In this document: positions 63,877 to 64,000 of the stretch, piece by piece
How the letters are laid out: the number at the start of each line of letters is the position of its first letter
How positions within the stretch are numbered: the stretch's first letter is position 1
Source of the DNA: Marivita lacus
GTDB lineage: Bacteria > Pseudomonadota > Alphaproteobacteria > Rhodobacterales > Rhodobacteraceae
Assembly (NCBI RefSeq): GCF_014637725.1
Contig: NZ_BMFC01000010.1
Location: forward strand, 106,714 to 170,713
Reading direction: 5' to 3'
Length of the DNA stretch: 64,000 nucleotides
The notes under the pieces: model-generated
What the model was told of the DNA's origin: nothing
Database searches by the model: none
Seen by the model: only the letters and a program-made list of their open reading frames with translations
Position numbers and translations under genes: made by a program

Positions 63877-64000
63877 TAGTGTCCACGGACGTGGTGGACT
63901 TTCACATCGCGCTGGCGGTGTAACCGGGGTGGCCATCGAGGATGTCGGTTATGGTGGAGTTTGCAAGCTTCAACCACGAACCGATGGAGACCCCGATGAC
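63877..64000. mobile_element. Left end of a probable insertion sequence
   Basis: Starts with GTCCAC and GTGGAC in inverted arrangement (63881-63886 and 63894-63899), then about 100 bases of leader, and finally a TGGAGA site 5 bases before an ATG at 63996, the last codons in the window. It looks like the terminus and leader of an IS (IS256-type suspected) inserted in the glycosyltransferase-like gene. The transposase itself lies outside, so the family is a guess. Confidence 0.45.

Overview
The window looks like a chromosomal segment of a marine alphaproteobacterium of the Roseobacter group (Rhodobacterales). This rests on high GC, dense operons with ATGA/GTGA stop-start overlaps, a TAXI-TRAP transporter with a fused permease, a HutF/HutG-type histidine pathway, a DUF1127 mini-protein and alphaproteobacterial phn gene order. 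No rRNA, tRNA or CRISPR array was seen.

Layout. 1-9465: the end of a TetR regulator, then a leftward chemotaxis operon (STAS, cheY, cheA, cheW, mcp, cheW, cheR, cheB, and a soluble MCP-like coiled-coil protein); the mcp is broken by a one-base frameshift. 9656-16864: a leftward Dpp/Opp-type importer with an Asp/Glu/hydantoin-racemase-family enzyme, divergent from a FadR-type GntR regulator. 16896-31137: a phosphonate locus (phnFGHIJKLM, phnCDE1E2, a small P-loop kinase, a hexapeptide acyltransferase, two GNATs, a leftward TIM-barrel isomerase). 31159-38471: a complete hut locus (hutI-H-G-U leftward, hutF-hutC rightward). 38511-46777: a 2H phosphoesterase, an MFS exporter, a ugpBAEC importer with an EEP-fold hydrolase, and a GpdQ-like phosphodiesterase. 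46943-59839: a class III aminotransferase divergent from a XRE-cupin regulator, then a rightward operon with TAXI-TRAP transporter, Usp, nitrilase-family hydrolase, an Orn/Lys/Arg-type decarboxylase split by an in-frame TGA, an ATP-grasp ligase and a C45 Ntn-hydrolase. 60046-64000: a DUF1127 gene, decayed insertion sequences, an EPS-associated MarR regulator, an AT-richer Wzy-like polymerase, and a glycosyltransferase-like gene cut by an IS-like end; this is the edge of an acquired surface-polysaccharide region.

Main points. (1) The PhnJ subunit has lost three of the four cysteines that define the Fe-S and thiyl-radical centre of E. coli PhnJ, yet it sits in an intact operon and has gained a Cys-x3-Cys around the glycyl-radical glycine. 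This may be a mechanistically distinct C-P lyase. (2) Three phn-region promoters share a near-identical 16-bp palindrome (candidate PhnF operator) beside an 11-bp-phased Pho box. One drives the TIM-barrel isomerase at 30229-31068, which places it in the phosphonate regulon. A fourth Pho-box-like array precedes ugpB, so much of the window looks like a phosphate-starvation scavenging region. (3) The TRAP/hydrolase/decarboxylase/ATP-grasp/C45 operon looks like an uncharacterised amine or amide pathway.
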